Source: Macrobrachium rosenbergii
Taxonomy: Eukaryota > Arthropoda > Malacostraca > Decapoda > Palaemonidae
Length of the DNA: 64,000 nt
Assembly (NCBI RefSeq): GCF_040412425.1
Contig: NC_089753.1
Coordinates: 36,467,413 to 36,531,412 of the forward strand
Direction: 5' to 3'
The notes beneath the pieces are model-generated. The model was given only the letters and a program-made list of their open reading frames with translations. It was not told where the DNA came from and did no database searches. Of this stretch, positions 39,178 through 51,439 are shown in pieces; the stretch's first letter is position 1, and each line of letters starts with the position of its first letter. The position numbers and the translations under genes are program-made.

Positions 39178-39480
39178 GCCGTAGGGGGTTAGTGCCGTCA
39201 GTACACCTCACGTGGTGCTCTGTAGGCATTACTTAAGGTTCTTTGCAGCGTGCCTTCTGCCCCTAGCTGCAACCCCTTTCGTTCCTTTTACTGCACCTCC
39301 TGTCATTTTCTCTTCCTTCCATCGTACTTTCCTCAACCCTCTCCTAACAATTGATTCATAGTGCACCTGCGAGGTTTTCCTCCTGTTACACCTTTCAGAC
39401 CTTTTACTGTCAAATTCCGTTTCAGTGCTGAATGACCTTTGACCTAAATTCTGTTTTCAGTTCAGTTCACTTCAATTCAG
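39178..39480 (+). repeat. 300-bp interspersed repeat, copy 3
   Basis: Same segment order as copies 1 and 2, with a small deletion before TTTGACCTAAATTCTG; ends in CAGTTCACTTCAATTCAG. Confidence 0.8.
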
Positions 39481-39975
39481 TAAACATTTTGAGATTATTT
39501 TTTTTTTTTTTGTGGTCTTAATATAGATGTTAGAAGAGATGCTGATGTCAGTAGCACAGGAGAAGAAAGGGTGAGTGGAAGGATGAAGATGCCTGTGGAA
39601 GTGAAGACGATGCTGCTCAATTTGAAACCATCTCAAGATGGTGGTACATACTACCCCTCTGGAGCCACACACAAACACTTCTCTCAGTCTAATCAAAAAC
39701 TTGTTGAGGGGGAATTACGAGATTTCGCAGAGAAATAAATTTGATATCTTTGTCCTCAGAATGTTTATAAAGAGAATGTGCTAAACTTACTGTACAACCA
39801 ACGCTGTTTTTCTAGAGTTCTCTCCTAAATAACTGTCATTATCCATATTAGATATCTGAACTTTAAAGTAAGCACATACCAATTAAGACCTAAGCCAGTT
39901 TGCCCGTAGATCTTGAGAGCAACAAGAAGTGCTACAAATATTCACTGAAATAAATGACAGTTTCATTTATGTACA

Positions 39976-39999
39976 CACATATATCTATATATACAGTAC

Positions 40000-40067
<68 letters not shown>

Positions 40068-40116
40068 GTACTATATATGTATAAATATATACAGTATATA
40101 TATAATATATATATAA

Positions 40117-40199
<83 letters not shown>
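39976..40199. repeat. AT/CA compound microsatellite
   Basis: TA arrays around a (CA)n block at about 40128-40162. Confidence 0.95.
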
Positions 40200-40202
<3 letters not shown>

Positions 40203-40559
40203 TATTGTCTCCACATTGAATCTTAATCTCCAATGTCATCAACTTCGATTTGAGAGAAACACAACTAAAATGGCACATAATGAATGTAATAATAGTTATG
40301 GTGGAGCAAAGGGGAAGCTTATAGGTGTTAACAAACCTTATTTGCAAAATAAATGTAACTCAAATCAGAACAAATATCTTAAGAATTTAAGACGATCCCT
40401 TTATGTTAGAGATCTGTTATTACTTTTTACTAATGGTCGTTCTTGGTCTCTGCTTAAAAGCATTGCATTTCTTGTCCTGAAAAGGGAACTCTAGCCCAAC
40501 TGGTAGCAATTACAATATTTAATGCCATTTCATACTGCACAACCAATATGTGATTTCAG

Positions 40560-42505
40560 TTTTCAAGATCGCTACCCTTTGCATCAACAGTTTTCAAGTT
40601 CGCTTTCCCATGCATCAACACTTTCCAAGGTTACTACCCTTTGCATCAACACTTTTCAAGATCACTACCCTTTGCATTAACACTTCAATATCACTACTCT
40701 TTGCATCAACACTTTTGAAGTTCATTACCCCTTGCATCAACAGTTTTCAAGATCACTACCCTTTGCATCAACACTTTTCAAGATCACTACCCTTTGCATC
40801 AACACTTTTCAAGATCACTACCCTCTGCATTAACACTTCAAGATCACTACCCTTAGCATCAACACTTTTCAAGATCCCTACCCTTTGCATCAACACTTTT
40901 CAAGATCACTACCCTTTGCATCAACACTTTTCAAGATCACTACCCTTTGCATCAACACTTTTCAAGATCACTACCCTTTGCATTAACACTTCAAGATCGC
41001 TACCCTTAGCATCAACACTTTTCAAGATCCCTACCCTTTGCATCAACACTTTTCAAGATCACTACCCTTTGCATCAACACTTTTCAAGATCACTACCCTT
41101 TGCATCAGCACTTTTCAAGATCACTACCCTTTGCATCAACACTTTTCAAGATCACTACCCTTTGCATCAACACTTTTCAAGATCACTACCCTTTGCATCA
41201 TCACTTTTCAAGATCACTACCCTTTGCATCAACACTTTTCAAGATCACTACCCTTTGCATCAACACTTTTCAAGATCACTACCCTTTGCATCAACACTTT
41301 TCAAGATCTCTACCCTTTGCATCAACACTTTTCAGAATCACTACCCTTTGCATCAACACTTTTCAAGATCACTACCCTTTGCATCAACACTTTTCAGAAT
41401 CACTACCCTTTGCATCAACACTTTTCAAGATCACTACCCTTTGCATCAACACTTTTCAAGATCACTACCCTTTGCGTCAACACTTTTCAAGATCACTACC
41501 CTTTGCATCAACACTTTTCAAGATCACTACCCTTTGCATCAACACTTTTCAAGATCAGTACCCTTTGCATCAACACTTTTCAAGATCACTACCCTTTGCA
41601 TCAACACTTTTCAAGATCACTACCCTTTGCATCAACACTTTTCAAGATCACTACCCTTTGCATCAACACTTTTCAGAATCACTACCCTTCGCATCAACAC
41701 TTTTCAAGATCACTACCCTTCGCATCAACACTTTTCAGAATCACTACCCTTTGCATCAACACTTTTCAAGATCACTACCCTTTGCATCAACACTTTTCAA
41801 GATCACTACCCTTTGCATCAACACTTTTCAAGATCACTACCCTTTGCATCAACACTTTTCAAGATCAGTACCCTTTGCATCAACACTTTTCAAGATCACT
41901 ACCCTTTGCATCAACACTTTTCAAGATCACTACCCTTTGCATCAACACTTTTCAAGATCACTACCCTTTGCATCAACACTTTTCAAGATCACTACCCTTT
42001 GCATCAACACTTTTCAAGATCACTACCCTTTGCATCAACACTTTTCAGAATCACTACCCTTTGCATCAACACTTTTCAAGATCGCTACTCTTTGCATCAA
42101 CACTTCAGAATCACTACCCTTTGCATCAACACTTTTCAAGATCAGTACCCTTTGCATCAACACTTTTCAAGATCACTACCCTTTGCATCAACACTTTTCA
42201 AGATCACTACCCTTTGCATCAACACTTTTCAAGATCACTACCCTTTGCATCAACACTTTTCAAGATCACTACCCTTTGCATCAACACTTTTCAAGATCAC
42301 TACACTTTTGCATCAACACTTTTCAGAATCACTACTCTTTGCATCAACACTTTTCAAGATCACTACCCTTTGCATCAACACTTTTCAGAATCACTACCCT
42401 TTGCATCAACACTTTTCAAGATCACTACCCTTTGCATCAACACTTTTCAAGATCACTACCCTTTGCATCAACATTTTTCAAGATCACTACCCTTTGCATT
42501 TCAGT
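40560..42505 (+). repeat. 31-bp minisatellite, about 63 units
   Basis: Repeats of ACCCTTTGCATCAACACTTT followed by TCAAGATCACT. Units are highly uniform; the main variants are CAGAATC for CAAGATC, CAGTACC for CACTACC, and units lacking three bases. Because 31 is not a multiple of three, each frame passes through all three phases and none meets a stop, so three overlapping frames of 480-650 codons are open. No promoter, splice sites or non-repeat coding is seen, so I call it a satellite. Confidence 0.96.
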
Positions 42506-42754
42506 TGACCAATTTCACGTAATCCCCATTCTCAGAATTATTTAGTCTCCAAGAACATAAATTCTAATATGATCTAATTCTTTGATCCAAACAGTGAGAG
42601 CTAAGTTTCAGGAACAGTTTTCTAGCAAAAAAAAAAAGAAGAGGGGGAATAATAATAATAATGTTCACTTGATACACTTAGGCCTTATGAAACACTGTTG
42701 ATTTGATTCACTCTTTTGCTTCTTTTTTTTTTTTTTAATTCTAACAGATGTCGC

Positions 42755-43024
42755 CATCCTTTCAAGTCAGCTAACCATACGGATTTAGGTCGAACGAGTC
42801 TTGTCGCTTTTTAAAACCAACTGCAACTTTCCCTTGAAACCCAGATTATTTTAATGGAAAAAAATATAAATGTATATTTGTATATATATAATGTTTATAT
42901 ACATATACATATATTTTTTTTTTCATTGAAATAATTTGGGTTTCAAGGGAAAGTTGCTGTTGGTTTTAAAAAGGGACAAGAATCCTTGAACCTAAATCCG
43001 AATGGTTAGCTGACATGAAAGATA
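42755..43024. repeat. Large inverted repeat (foldback) upstream of Hc2
   Basis: Left arm about 42755-42858 (TCAAGTCAGCTAACCATACG ... TTTCCCTTGAAACCCAGATT) pairs with right arm about 42925-43024 (reverse complement, with a few mismatches). The loop of about 65 bp is AT-rich. It ends about 330 bp before the Hc2 TATA-like box. Probably a foldback MITE insertion. Confidence 0.85.
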
Positions 43025-43357
43025 TGCAATATATGTATGTATGTGTGTGTGTGTTGTTGTCTGTGTGTGTGTGTATAGTGTATATACATCATTAACGATA
43101 ATTTTTTAACAAGCTTCTAAAACTAAAGTAACGTCTGATCTACACTAAGTGTACCCAATATTTTTTGTCCCCTACCTATCTCTCACTACATATCTATATA
43201 ACTTATTCTTCAAGGACAAAAGACAAAACTTGCTAGCAAAAAAAGATACCTTGGTAAACAATTTTTTCTTTTTATCAGATAACAGTAATGATCATAAACC
43301 ACATTCGCAACACTTGGCTTCTGTTGTACTTTGACTCTTATTGCAACCCAGAAAGAG

Positions 43358-43365
43358 TATTTAAA
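43358..43365 (+). promoter_or_regulatory. TATA-like box of Hc2
   Basis: TATTTAAA begins 39 bp before the Hc2 ATG. It implies a start near 43388 and a leader of only about 10 nt, similar to the short leaders inferred for the other hemocyanin genes here. Confidence 0.6.
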
Positions 43366-43396
43366 GTGCAAGCAACTCTTCTCCAGCCACATCACA

Positions 43397-46300
43397 ATGA
43401 AGGTGCTTGTCTTGTGCGCTCTGGTAGCCTTTGCTGCCGCCGGTGAGTATTTATACAAATTCTTTTTCATTTCGAGACATTTCTCGTTTTGACTATTGTT
43501 CACTAGTGTTCAGAAGCTGACTTGTGCGTTGAATAGTTAGATAAAAACGTGTCATTAAATTTCTCATTCGGGATCTCAGTATTAATATCTACTACCACCA
43601 TCTGATCAGTGTTATATAATTAATTCATTCTAAAAACCTTGCCTTTTCTTTTGTGAGGTCAGACGCCATACCCATTTTACAGAGGGGCATTCTTGCAGTG
43701 ACCAAATCAGGATTTATCTTCCTGGTGCTGTGGTTGAATTACTGAAGCTTCCCACGGTCACAGTGGGCATAAATTTGTTTTTGACTATGCAGGCTGACGA
43801 GAGTCTCCTTTCATAATTGGCTGTTTTATATTCTTAAGTGTATCTATTTTTCCTATATGGTTTATTCTCCTGCGTTTCGTTTTCCTTAATGGACCTTTGT
43901 GCTTGTAGCATTCTGCAATAACTAAAGGTTGAGCCTGACTAGTAATAATAATATCAGTCATTAATGGCAGATGACATCTCTAACTCTCTTGCTTCTAGCT
44001 TCTTAGGTTGGTTTTAAACCATCCATACTAGTTTATGCAACTGTTTTTGACTAAAATAACCATACTTTACATCTTAAAAATATCCATTGCGTCTACTTCA
44101 CAAAGGATGATCAGAATCAAAGCATCACTGTTTGTGAAATTCCACTATAAGAAAATATATCTATAAAACTCAGTCCTTGGACACCTAAAAATCTCTTAGT
44201 CAATCTAGATATATTTAGCTAATAAATATATTTTGGTCCCATACTGACAGAAAAAATGAGTGACTTCAATTCAGTAGTCATGCACACTATCATTCATATT
44301 TTTAAACCACTGAAAAATTGCTAAGAATCGAGAACTACTTCACTGCACTAAGATTGACAGCAACATTATGGTTGCACAGTTGCGTATAAAGAAAACGTTT
44401 TGAATCACTGAATTCCAATGAACTGTCCAAAAATATTTAAATCAGTTCTTCATACAATGACAGTTACTAAACATCAAAATAAAACCAGAAAAGAGCTATA
44501 ACTTACTATCATTTGGCTAGAAAACGTCTATCTTGGAGAAGACTCATGGTGCCATGGGAATCTGCTCCCTCAATTAATTTCTCCTGCTAGATAAATTTTT
44601 TTTTGTGTACTGGGTGAAAACTGTGGGAAAAAGTTTGACGTCTTGATATAATAGAATTTATTTACGGTAAAATTTTTCTTCTACACAGATGTACCATTGG
44701 CCAAGAGACAACAGGATATTAATCACCTGTTGTGGAATGTCTATGACCACCACCACTTTGATGACCTGAAAGGATATGCAGCATCTTTTAACCCTGTAGG
44801 CGATGTGTCACAATATAAGGATGGTGGAGAAGCTGCAAGGCACCTAGTCCAGGAAGAAAAAGATCACAGACTCCTTGAACAGCATCACTGGTTCTCACTC
44901 TTCAACGAACGCCAAAGAGAGGAGGCCCTTATGCTCTTTGAAGTCTTAATACAATGCAAGGAATGGGACTGTGCTGTTAAAAATGCTGCATACTGGCGTG
45001 AACACATGAATGAAGGAGAGTTTGTGTATGCCCTTTACACTGCTGTCATTCACTCTGATCTTGGGCATGGCATTGTTCTCCCCCCACTCTACGAAGTTAC
45101 CCCTCATCTGTTCACAAACAGTGAAATTATCCAAAAAGCTTACACTGCCAAAATGACCAACACCCCAGGCAAATTTGAGATGGAATTCACAGGTACAAAG
45201 AAAAATAAGGAACAACGTGTGGCCTACTTTGGAGAAGATATTGGAATGAACGTCCATCACGTCACTTGGCATATGGATTTCCCCTTCTGGTGGGAAGACA
45301 AATACGGTGGTCACTTGGACCGCAAGGGAGAACTCTTTTTCTGGGTTCATCATCAGCTCACTGTTCGCTTTGATTCTGAGCGTCTTTCCAACTATTTGGA
45401 TATGGTAGATGAACTCCAATGGGATAAACCAATAGAAGAAGGATTTGCCCCACACACTATCTACAAATATGGTGGTGAATTCCCTGCCCGTCCTGATCAT
45501 ATTCACTTTGAAGATGTTGATGAAGTAGCAAGAGTTCGTGACATGATTATCATGGAAAGTCGCATTCACGATGCAATTGGCCATGGATATATCACTGATA
45601 AGGATGGAAAGATTATTAACATCATGAATGACCAAGGTATTGACAAACTTGGTGACATCATTGAATCTTCTGTGTACAGTCCTAATGTCCAGTATTATGG
45701 AGCTCTCCACAACTTGGCTCACATTATGCTTGGCCGTCAAGGTGATCCTCATGGAAAATACAACATGCCTCCAGGTGTTATGGAACACTTTGAAACAGCC
45801 ACTCGTGATCCTACATTCTTCCGTCTTCACAAATACATGGATAACATTTTCAAGGAACATAAATACAGTCTTCCTCCATACACTCATGAAGACATAGACT
45901 TCCCTGGTGTCAACATTGACAGCCTTAGCATTGATGGAGAACTTAAAACATATTTTGAGGACTATGAATTTGACCTTCGTAATGCTGTGGATTCTGCTGA
46001 AGGCATTCCCACAGTTGATTTAAAAGCCAATGTTCATCGTCTCAACCACAATGACTTCTCCTTTGTTGCTGATGTCAACAATAACAATGGAAAAGAAGTT
46101 ATTGGTACTTTCCGCCTCTACCTTTGCCCTGAGTATGACAACAATGGAGAGCAGTTTGATTTCACTAATGGCACCTGGCATTGTATTGAAATGGACAAAT
46201 TCTGGAAGAAATGTACGTATGGTTCTTACAAATTCTGGAATCTACTTTATTTATAATTCAAATATTTTTAATCTTAAATTCTGACATTAGATTCCCTAAC

Positions 46301-46759
46301 AGAGTTTCTCAAACTAACACTCTCTTTTCTATTACAGTGTCTCCTGGAGGAAATCACGTCGTAAGGAAATCAAGGGACTCTTCCGTCACTGTTCCTGATG
46401 TGCCCAGCTTCCAGTCTCTCATGGATGCAGCTGACAGTGGTAGTTTTAGCATGCCTGAATTCGAAAGGTCTTGCGGAATTCCCAACAGAATGCTTTTGCC
46501 TAAGGGTAAGAAGAACGGCATGGACTTTGCTCTCATTCTGGCAGTCACTGATGGAAGCTATGACCTAACGCACTCAGATGCTGAATCTGAGCATGGCGGT
46601 ACTCATGCTCAATGTGGAGCTCATGGAGAAACGTATCCAGACAAGCGCCCTATGGGATTCCCTATCGATCGTTATATTCCAGACAGACGTGTCTATGATG
46701 AAACTACCAACTTCAAGCTCGTTCACGTTAAAGTATATCATGATGACCGCCACCATTAA
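43397..46759 (+). CDS. Hemocyanin subunit 2 (Hc2), 3 exons, complete, 663 aa
   Basis: Secreted hemolymph oxygen carrier. Exons are 43397-43442, 44689-46212 and 46338-46759 (stop TAA). Introns of 1,246 and 125 bp have GT/AG ends and are phase 1; the joined length is 1,992 nt. Exon 1 is only 46 nt and encodes just the signal peptide [15 protein letters not shown]; the mature chain begins near [16 protein letters not shown]. Copper A ligands are H206, H210 and H236; copper B ligands are H356, H360 and H396. Domain I retains C105 and C110. Exon 2 is exactly as long as in Hc1 (1,524 nt), and both signal peptides start MKVLVL, so Hc1 and Hc2 are the closer pair by structure; Hc3 and Hc4 have 1,512 nt. 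It lies head-to-head with Hc1 and about 1.1 kb upstream of Hc3 on the same strand. A long open frame on the opposite strand of exon 2 is a codon shadow. Confidence 0.96.
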
Positions 46760-46855
46760 GATCACAAAACAGAGTGATTTATCATTTTTGACTATGCAAA
46801 AGAACTTATTGTAAAGCCTAAAAGTTGATATTGGAAGATGGATAGTATCAAGCAT

Positions 46856-46861
46856 AATAAA
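46856..46861 (+). terminator. Polyadenylation signal AATAAA of Hc2
   Basis: The first AATAAA after the Hc2 stop, 97 bp downstream, followed within about 20 bp by T-rich sequence. It gives a 3' UTR of roughly 115-125 nt. Confidence 0.7.
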
Positions 46862-47393
46862 TACCTTGCATGACCATGACTTTCTCATTTTAAACCCTTA
46901 TCATTCTAATTAACACGAGTACATACTCGATCTTATACTCTTAATTTAAGATATGGCTGAAAAACTTCGTCTTCTTGTAAAATTAATTAATATTTAACAT
47001 ACTAAGAAGACCTTCTAGCATAAGGATGTTTCAAAAAAATTACATTTTGTAAAGCACTCTCAGAGGAAACGGGTAGTTACCTTGTTTAATTTGCATGATG
47101 GTCTGGAATGTTATTGCCAAGCAAGGAATAAAATATCTTAGCACAAACCACTTGAAGTGAGGAAAACTATAACCTTTAAATTTATACACCTGGCTGTGGA
47201 TTTGTCGAGTCTGATGATGACTAGAAACTTATCAAAAAGGAAAAATTAGCGACACAGATCTGATCTTATAACTCTTAAGTCATTTGACTACTGGTGACCT
47301 AACATGCACGAGAGCCGGTATTCACATATACATACAGATATGCATATACATGCCTACTTACGCATATATGTATACAGACAGACAGACACACAC

Positions 47394-47404
47394 ATATATA
47401 TATA

Positions 47405-47485
<81 letters not shown>

Positions 47486-47486
47486 T
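47394..47486. repeat. AT microsatellite between Hc2 and Hc3
   Basis: TA array in the Hc3 upstream region. A (TA)n(TG)n array occupies the corresponding place upstream of Hc4. Confidence 0.95.
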
Positions 47487-47829
47487 AGTTTGTGTGCCTT
47501 AAGTGCTGTTTTTCACTATCCTTCCCCTCTCAGTGCGTGTATATGAAACTAATGATATTTGATAAAAAAGATTTTTTTTTGTCTCATATTTAATATGTTT
47601 TGTTAAAATTTGTAGATAATTTATGTTTCACTGGAAAAATTTAATAATCTAAATTTTTCTAGGATATACTCAATATTATTACATTTATAAAATTGGGATT
47701 CTGTTATATTTATCTGTGTAACAACAGTCACATCTTAGATGACAACTCGTCAGCCTAATTTGATAAGATTGCTTGTATCCAAGTTTGCGGAACAACATAG
47801 ACTAACTTCCGTAGGCCTATTCGTCTGGG

Positions 47830-47840
47830 TATATATAAAG
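47830..47840 (+). promoter_or_regulatory. TATA box of Hc3
   Basis: TATATATAAAG starts 41 bp before the ATG. GCAGTTC about 30 bp downstream resembles an arthropod initiator, giving a leader of about 10 nt. The same box and roughly 130 bp of surrounding sequence recur upstream of Hc4 with about three differences. Confidence 0.75.
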
Positions 47841-47870
47841 GATCAAGAACTTTTGGTTCGGCAGTTCACC

Positions 47871-50305
47871 ATGAGGGCCTTCGTCTTCCTGACGCTCCTG
47901 GCCTTCGGCCTTTGCTGGAAAACCGTTCAGGGAGATGATACAGGTAAGTTGCCCGGAAGAACCTCAAGTGATACCTTGAGTTTCTAACGAAGAACAGAAT
48001 CAAGGGAAACATCTGTAAACACTTTCATAAAGCTCTTCAATTCAATTTTACTGTGACGTATGATGTTTTGTAGTTGTCTTCACAGTAGTCATTGTTGCCA
48101 TAATTTCTGTAAACAAATTATAATTCTAGTATATGGTGTGAGGGAATAATCTTTTCTATTAAATGTCTTTACAGCTCAGAAGCAGCAAGATGTAAACCAT
48201 CTGCTATGGAAGATCTACGATAAATTACAGTTCCCTGAGCTGAAAAGTGTGGCCCTTTCCTTTAATCCAGAAGCTGACTTGAGCAGTTACAAAGATGGCG
48301 GTCATGCTGTCCATCGACTGGTCCAGGAGTATACGGATGGAAGACTCTTGCCGCAAAAGACTTGGTTCTCTCTCTTCAACGAACGACACAGAGAGGAAGC
48401 TCTTCTCTTATTCGATGTCCTGATACAGAGCAAGACATGGAGCAGTCTCATTCAAAATGCAGCCTATTGGCGTGAGCGCATGAACGAGGGCCAGTTCGTC
48501 TATGCACTGTATACTGCCATCATCCACTCTGATTTAGGGCATGGAGTTATTCTACCGCCACTGTATGAAATCACACCTCACTTGTTCACTAACAGTGAGG
48601 TCATCCAGAAAGCTTACACAGCTAAGATGAGAAACACCCCAGGCAAATTCGAAATGAAATTCACAGGTACAAAGAAAAACAAAGAACAGCGCATTGCTTA
48701 CTTTGGAGAAGACATTGGAATGAACCTGCATCATGTAACTTGGCATATGGACTATCCCTTCTGGTGGGAAGACAAATATGGACATAACTTGGACCGTAAG
48801 GGTGAACTCTTCTTTTGGGCCCACCACCAGCTTACCGTTCGCTTTGGCGCAGAACGTCTCTCCAACTGGCTTGATGTCGTAGATGAACTTCACTGGGAAA
48901 AACCAATTGTTGAAGGTTTTTCACCTGAAGCCACATATAAATATGGAGGAGAATTTCCGTCTCGCCCTGACAACATACTTTTCCAAGATGTTGAAGGTGT
49001 GGCCAGGGTTCGAGACATGATCATCACAGAAAGTCGAATTCGGGATGCCATTGCCCATGGATACATACTGGCCAAAGATGGCTCAACAATTGACATCATG
49101 AATGACAGTGGAATTGAAAAACTGGGAGATATCATCGAGTCCTCAATGTACAGTTCCAATGTCCAGTATTATGGCCAGCTTCATAATCTAGCTCACGTTA
49201 TGCTTGGTCGCCAAAGTGACCCTCAGGGCAAATACAATAGGCCTCCTGGTGTTATGGAACACTTTGAAACAGCAACACGAGATCCAAGTTTCTTCAGACT
49301 TCATAAGTATATGGACAATATTTTCAAAGAACACAAAGACTCTCTTCCTGCATATACAACAGAAGAGCTGCTCTTCCCTGGCGTATCTGTACTGGGTATT
49401 GATGTTGACAGAGATCTCAAGACGTATTTTGAGGATTATGAATTTGATCTACGAAATGCAGTTGACAGTGCTCAGGGCATTCAGGAAGTGGATCTAAAGG
49501 CTAATGTTCGTCGACTGAATCATCAGGAATTCGCTTTTGTTGCTGACGTTAACAACAACAATGGCAGAAATGTGCTTGCTACCTTCCGTATCTTCTTGTG
49601 TCCCCAGTATGACAACAACAAGATAGAATACACCCTTTCTGATGGGCAATGGCAGTGCATTGAAATGGATAAATTCTGGAAGAACTGTAAGTCTTATGAT
49701 ATGTTGACATATTGTAATTACAATCACAGGAGAATTACTGATGCATTTGTCACAAATATTTTTACAATTGTTGTCTCAGCTTTTAATTCATATAACTGTG
49801 TGGTTTTTCATTTTGAATCTTAACCTTACCTCATAATTCCAACTAGTTGCACACAATAGAAGTGACATTTCTTCTCTTTCCAGTATCACCAGGATCAAAT
49901 CGCATTACTAGAAGATCAAGTGAATCATCTGTCACTATTCCTGATACACCATCCTTCCAGACACTCATTGACGCAGCAGACGCAGGTAGAACCTTTGGTG
50001 CATTCCAGTACACACGATCTTGTGGCATCCCTAACAGAATGCTTCTACCCAAAGGAAAGAAAGATGGTATGGAATTTGCTCTGGTCTTGGCAGTCACAGA
50101 CGGGTCTTATGACGCTGTTCATGGTGCTGCTGCTGTAAATGAAGATGGTGGCAACCACGCCCACTGTGGGTCCCATGGCGAACCATACCCGGATAAGCGC
50201 CCCATGGGCTTCCCACTGGATCGTCACATTCCTGACAAGAGGGTATTTGACGAGACTCCCAACTTCAAATACAAAATTGTGAAAGTCTACCACGAAGAGA
50301 GATAG
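47871..50305 (+). CDS. Hemocyanin subunit 3 (Hc3), 3 exons, complete, 668 aa
   Basis: Secreted hemolymph oxygen carrier. Exons are 47871-47943, 48175-49686 and 49884-50305 (stop TAG). Introns of 231 and 197 bp have GT/AG ends and are phase 1; the joined length is 2,007 nt. The signal peptide [15 protein letters not shown]... is unlike that of Hc1 and Hc2; the mature start is near [15 protein letters not shown]. Copper ligands are H211, H215, H241 (site A) and H361, H365, H401 (site B), the same spacing as the spiny-lobster protein with an offset of 17. C500/C519 and C575/C623 of domain III are present. The domain-I cysteine pair is replaced by S110 and S115. It is a near twin of Hc4, with 8 amino-acid differences. 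Gly replaces the Asp of the other three genes in the RFDxERL segment just after the site-A histidine pair, which may be a recent private change. Confidence 0.96.
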
Positions 50306-50427
50306 ATTTTCTTTTATTATCAGTGCCTTCATGACCCCATTTTGCCTCTATTGTGTCATGTTATAATCCATTTGACATGAAGTTTTGATCATATCACTTC
50401 ATGGCATCTCTAGATGATTAGCATTGC

Positions 50428-50433
50428 AATAAA
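50428..50433 (+). terminator. Polyadenylation signal AATAAA of Hc3
   Basis: AATAAA lies 123 bp after the Hc3 stop within GCAATAAAAAG. The same context recurs after Hc4 although the rest of the two 3' UTRs has diverged. Confidence 0.75.
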
Positions 50434-50849
50434 AAGCATTTGAAAAATTGTTTTGTTTTGGTTTTTCCAAATCTTAAGAAACTGCATTGTATTATTATTG
50501 TATGTATACTGCCCTAGGGTAGGGCACAGTATATGATTACTGTTTTACTTAAATCCCTGTATCAATGAGGAATTTTATTTTCTTCTTTGTTTTCATCCAC
50601 ACATTTATATTTACCTGTCTTTCATGAAACATTTGAAGACTCACTGAAGTTTCAAAATAGATCATGATCATGATCATTTTTCAGGTGACAGAAAAATGAA
50701 GCTCAGAGTAACTTCAGCTTCATTTTTCTCGTGTTTGTCCATTTCCCAGTTATGAAAATGCACCGACACGATTTTCCTATTGCGGATTTATAAAGCCTTG
50801 AAAAGGGACTTCTTGGACTTTTTCAGCATGAAACGATGGGCGAAAACAA

Positions 50850-51256
50850 ACAAACAAAAAATGCGCTGAAGTCTCTTCGGCGCAATCGAGTTTTCTGTAC
50901 ATGGTATAATCAAGGCTACCGAAAATAGATCTGTCTTTCGGTGGTCTCGATGTAGTGTTGTATGAGCCGCGGGCCATGAAACTTTAACCACGGCCCGGTC
51001 GTGGCCTGGCCTATACCGTTGCCAGACGCACGATTATGGCTAACTTTAACCTTAAACATGAAAACTACTGAGGCTAGAAGGCTGCAATTTGGTATGTTTG
51101 ATGATTGGAGGGTGGATGATCAACATACCAATTTGCAGCCCTCTAGCCTCAGTAGTTTTTAAGATCTGAATGCAGACAGAAAAAGTTCGGACAGAAAAAC
51201 AGTGCGGACGGACAGATAAAGCGGGCACAATAGTTTCCTTTTCAGAAAACTAAAAC
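50850..51256 (-). repeat. Multi-hairpin repeat, copy H
   Basis: Inverted complete copy, 420 bp after the Hc3 poly-A signal. Confidence 0.9.
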
Positions 51257-51439
51257 TACTGGGACTGACTAAAAACCCCACCATTGAACGAAAAAATTTG
51301 GGAGTAAATTTTCCATAACATTTTTCAAGGTCACAGTTAGCTTGAAAGTTCACGTTGTTGCATTGCTGTTCACTTAAGTAGTGCATTCACTCAAGGCAGG
51401 TAAGTAAAGTATTAATCACACGTATTTAAGCACGGGATA

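Larger units (their letters stand above)
47304..50450 (+). repeat. Left arm of inverted segmental duplication (Hc3 block)
   Basis: From GCACGAGAGCCGGTATTCAC through the microsatellite, promoter, Hc3 and its poly-A signal, this block is matched in reverse by 54.77-57.89 kb. Identity is highest from about 170 bp before the ATG to the end of exon 2. Confidence 0.88.

Noticed and set aside
40550..42545. A 652-residue repeat protein
   Set aside because: Three forward frames are equally open because the 31-bp unit lacks stops in any phase; no gene signals at either end.
44697..44699. TTG at 44697 as the start of Hc2
   Set aside because: It lies inside exon 2; the true ATG with a signal peptide is in exon 1 at 43397, and the phase-1 splice restores the frame.
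44946..45887. 313-codon frame on the minus strand inside Hc2 exon 2, and similar antisense frames in Hc1, Hc3 and Hc4
   Set aside because: Codon shadows of conserved hemocyanin coding sequence; no promoter, splice or family signal of their own.
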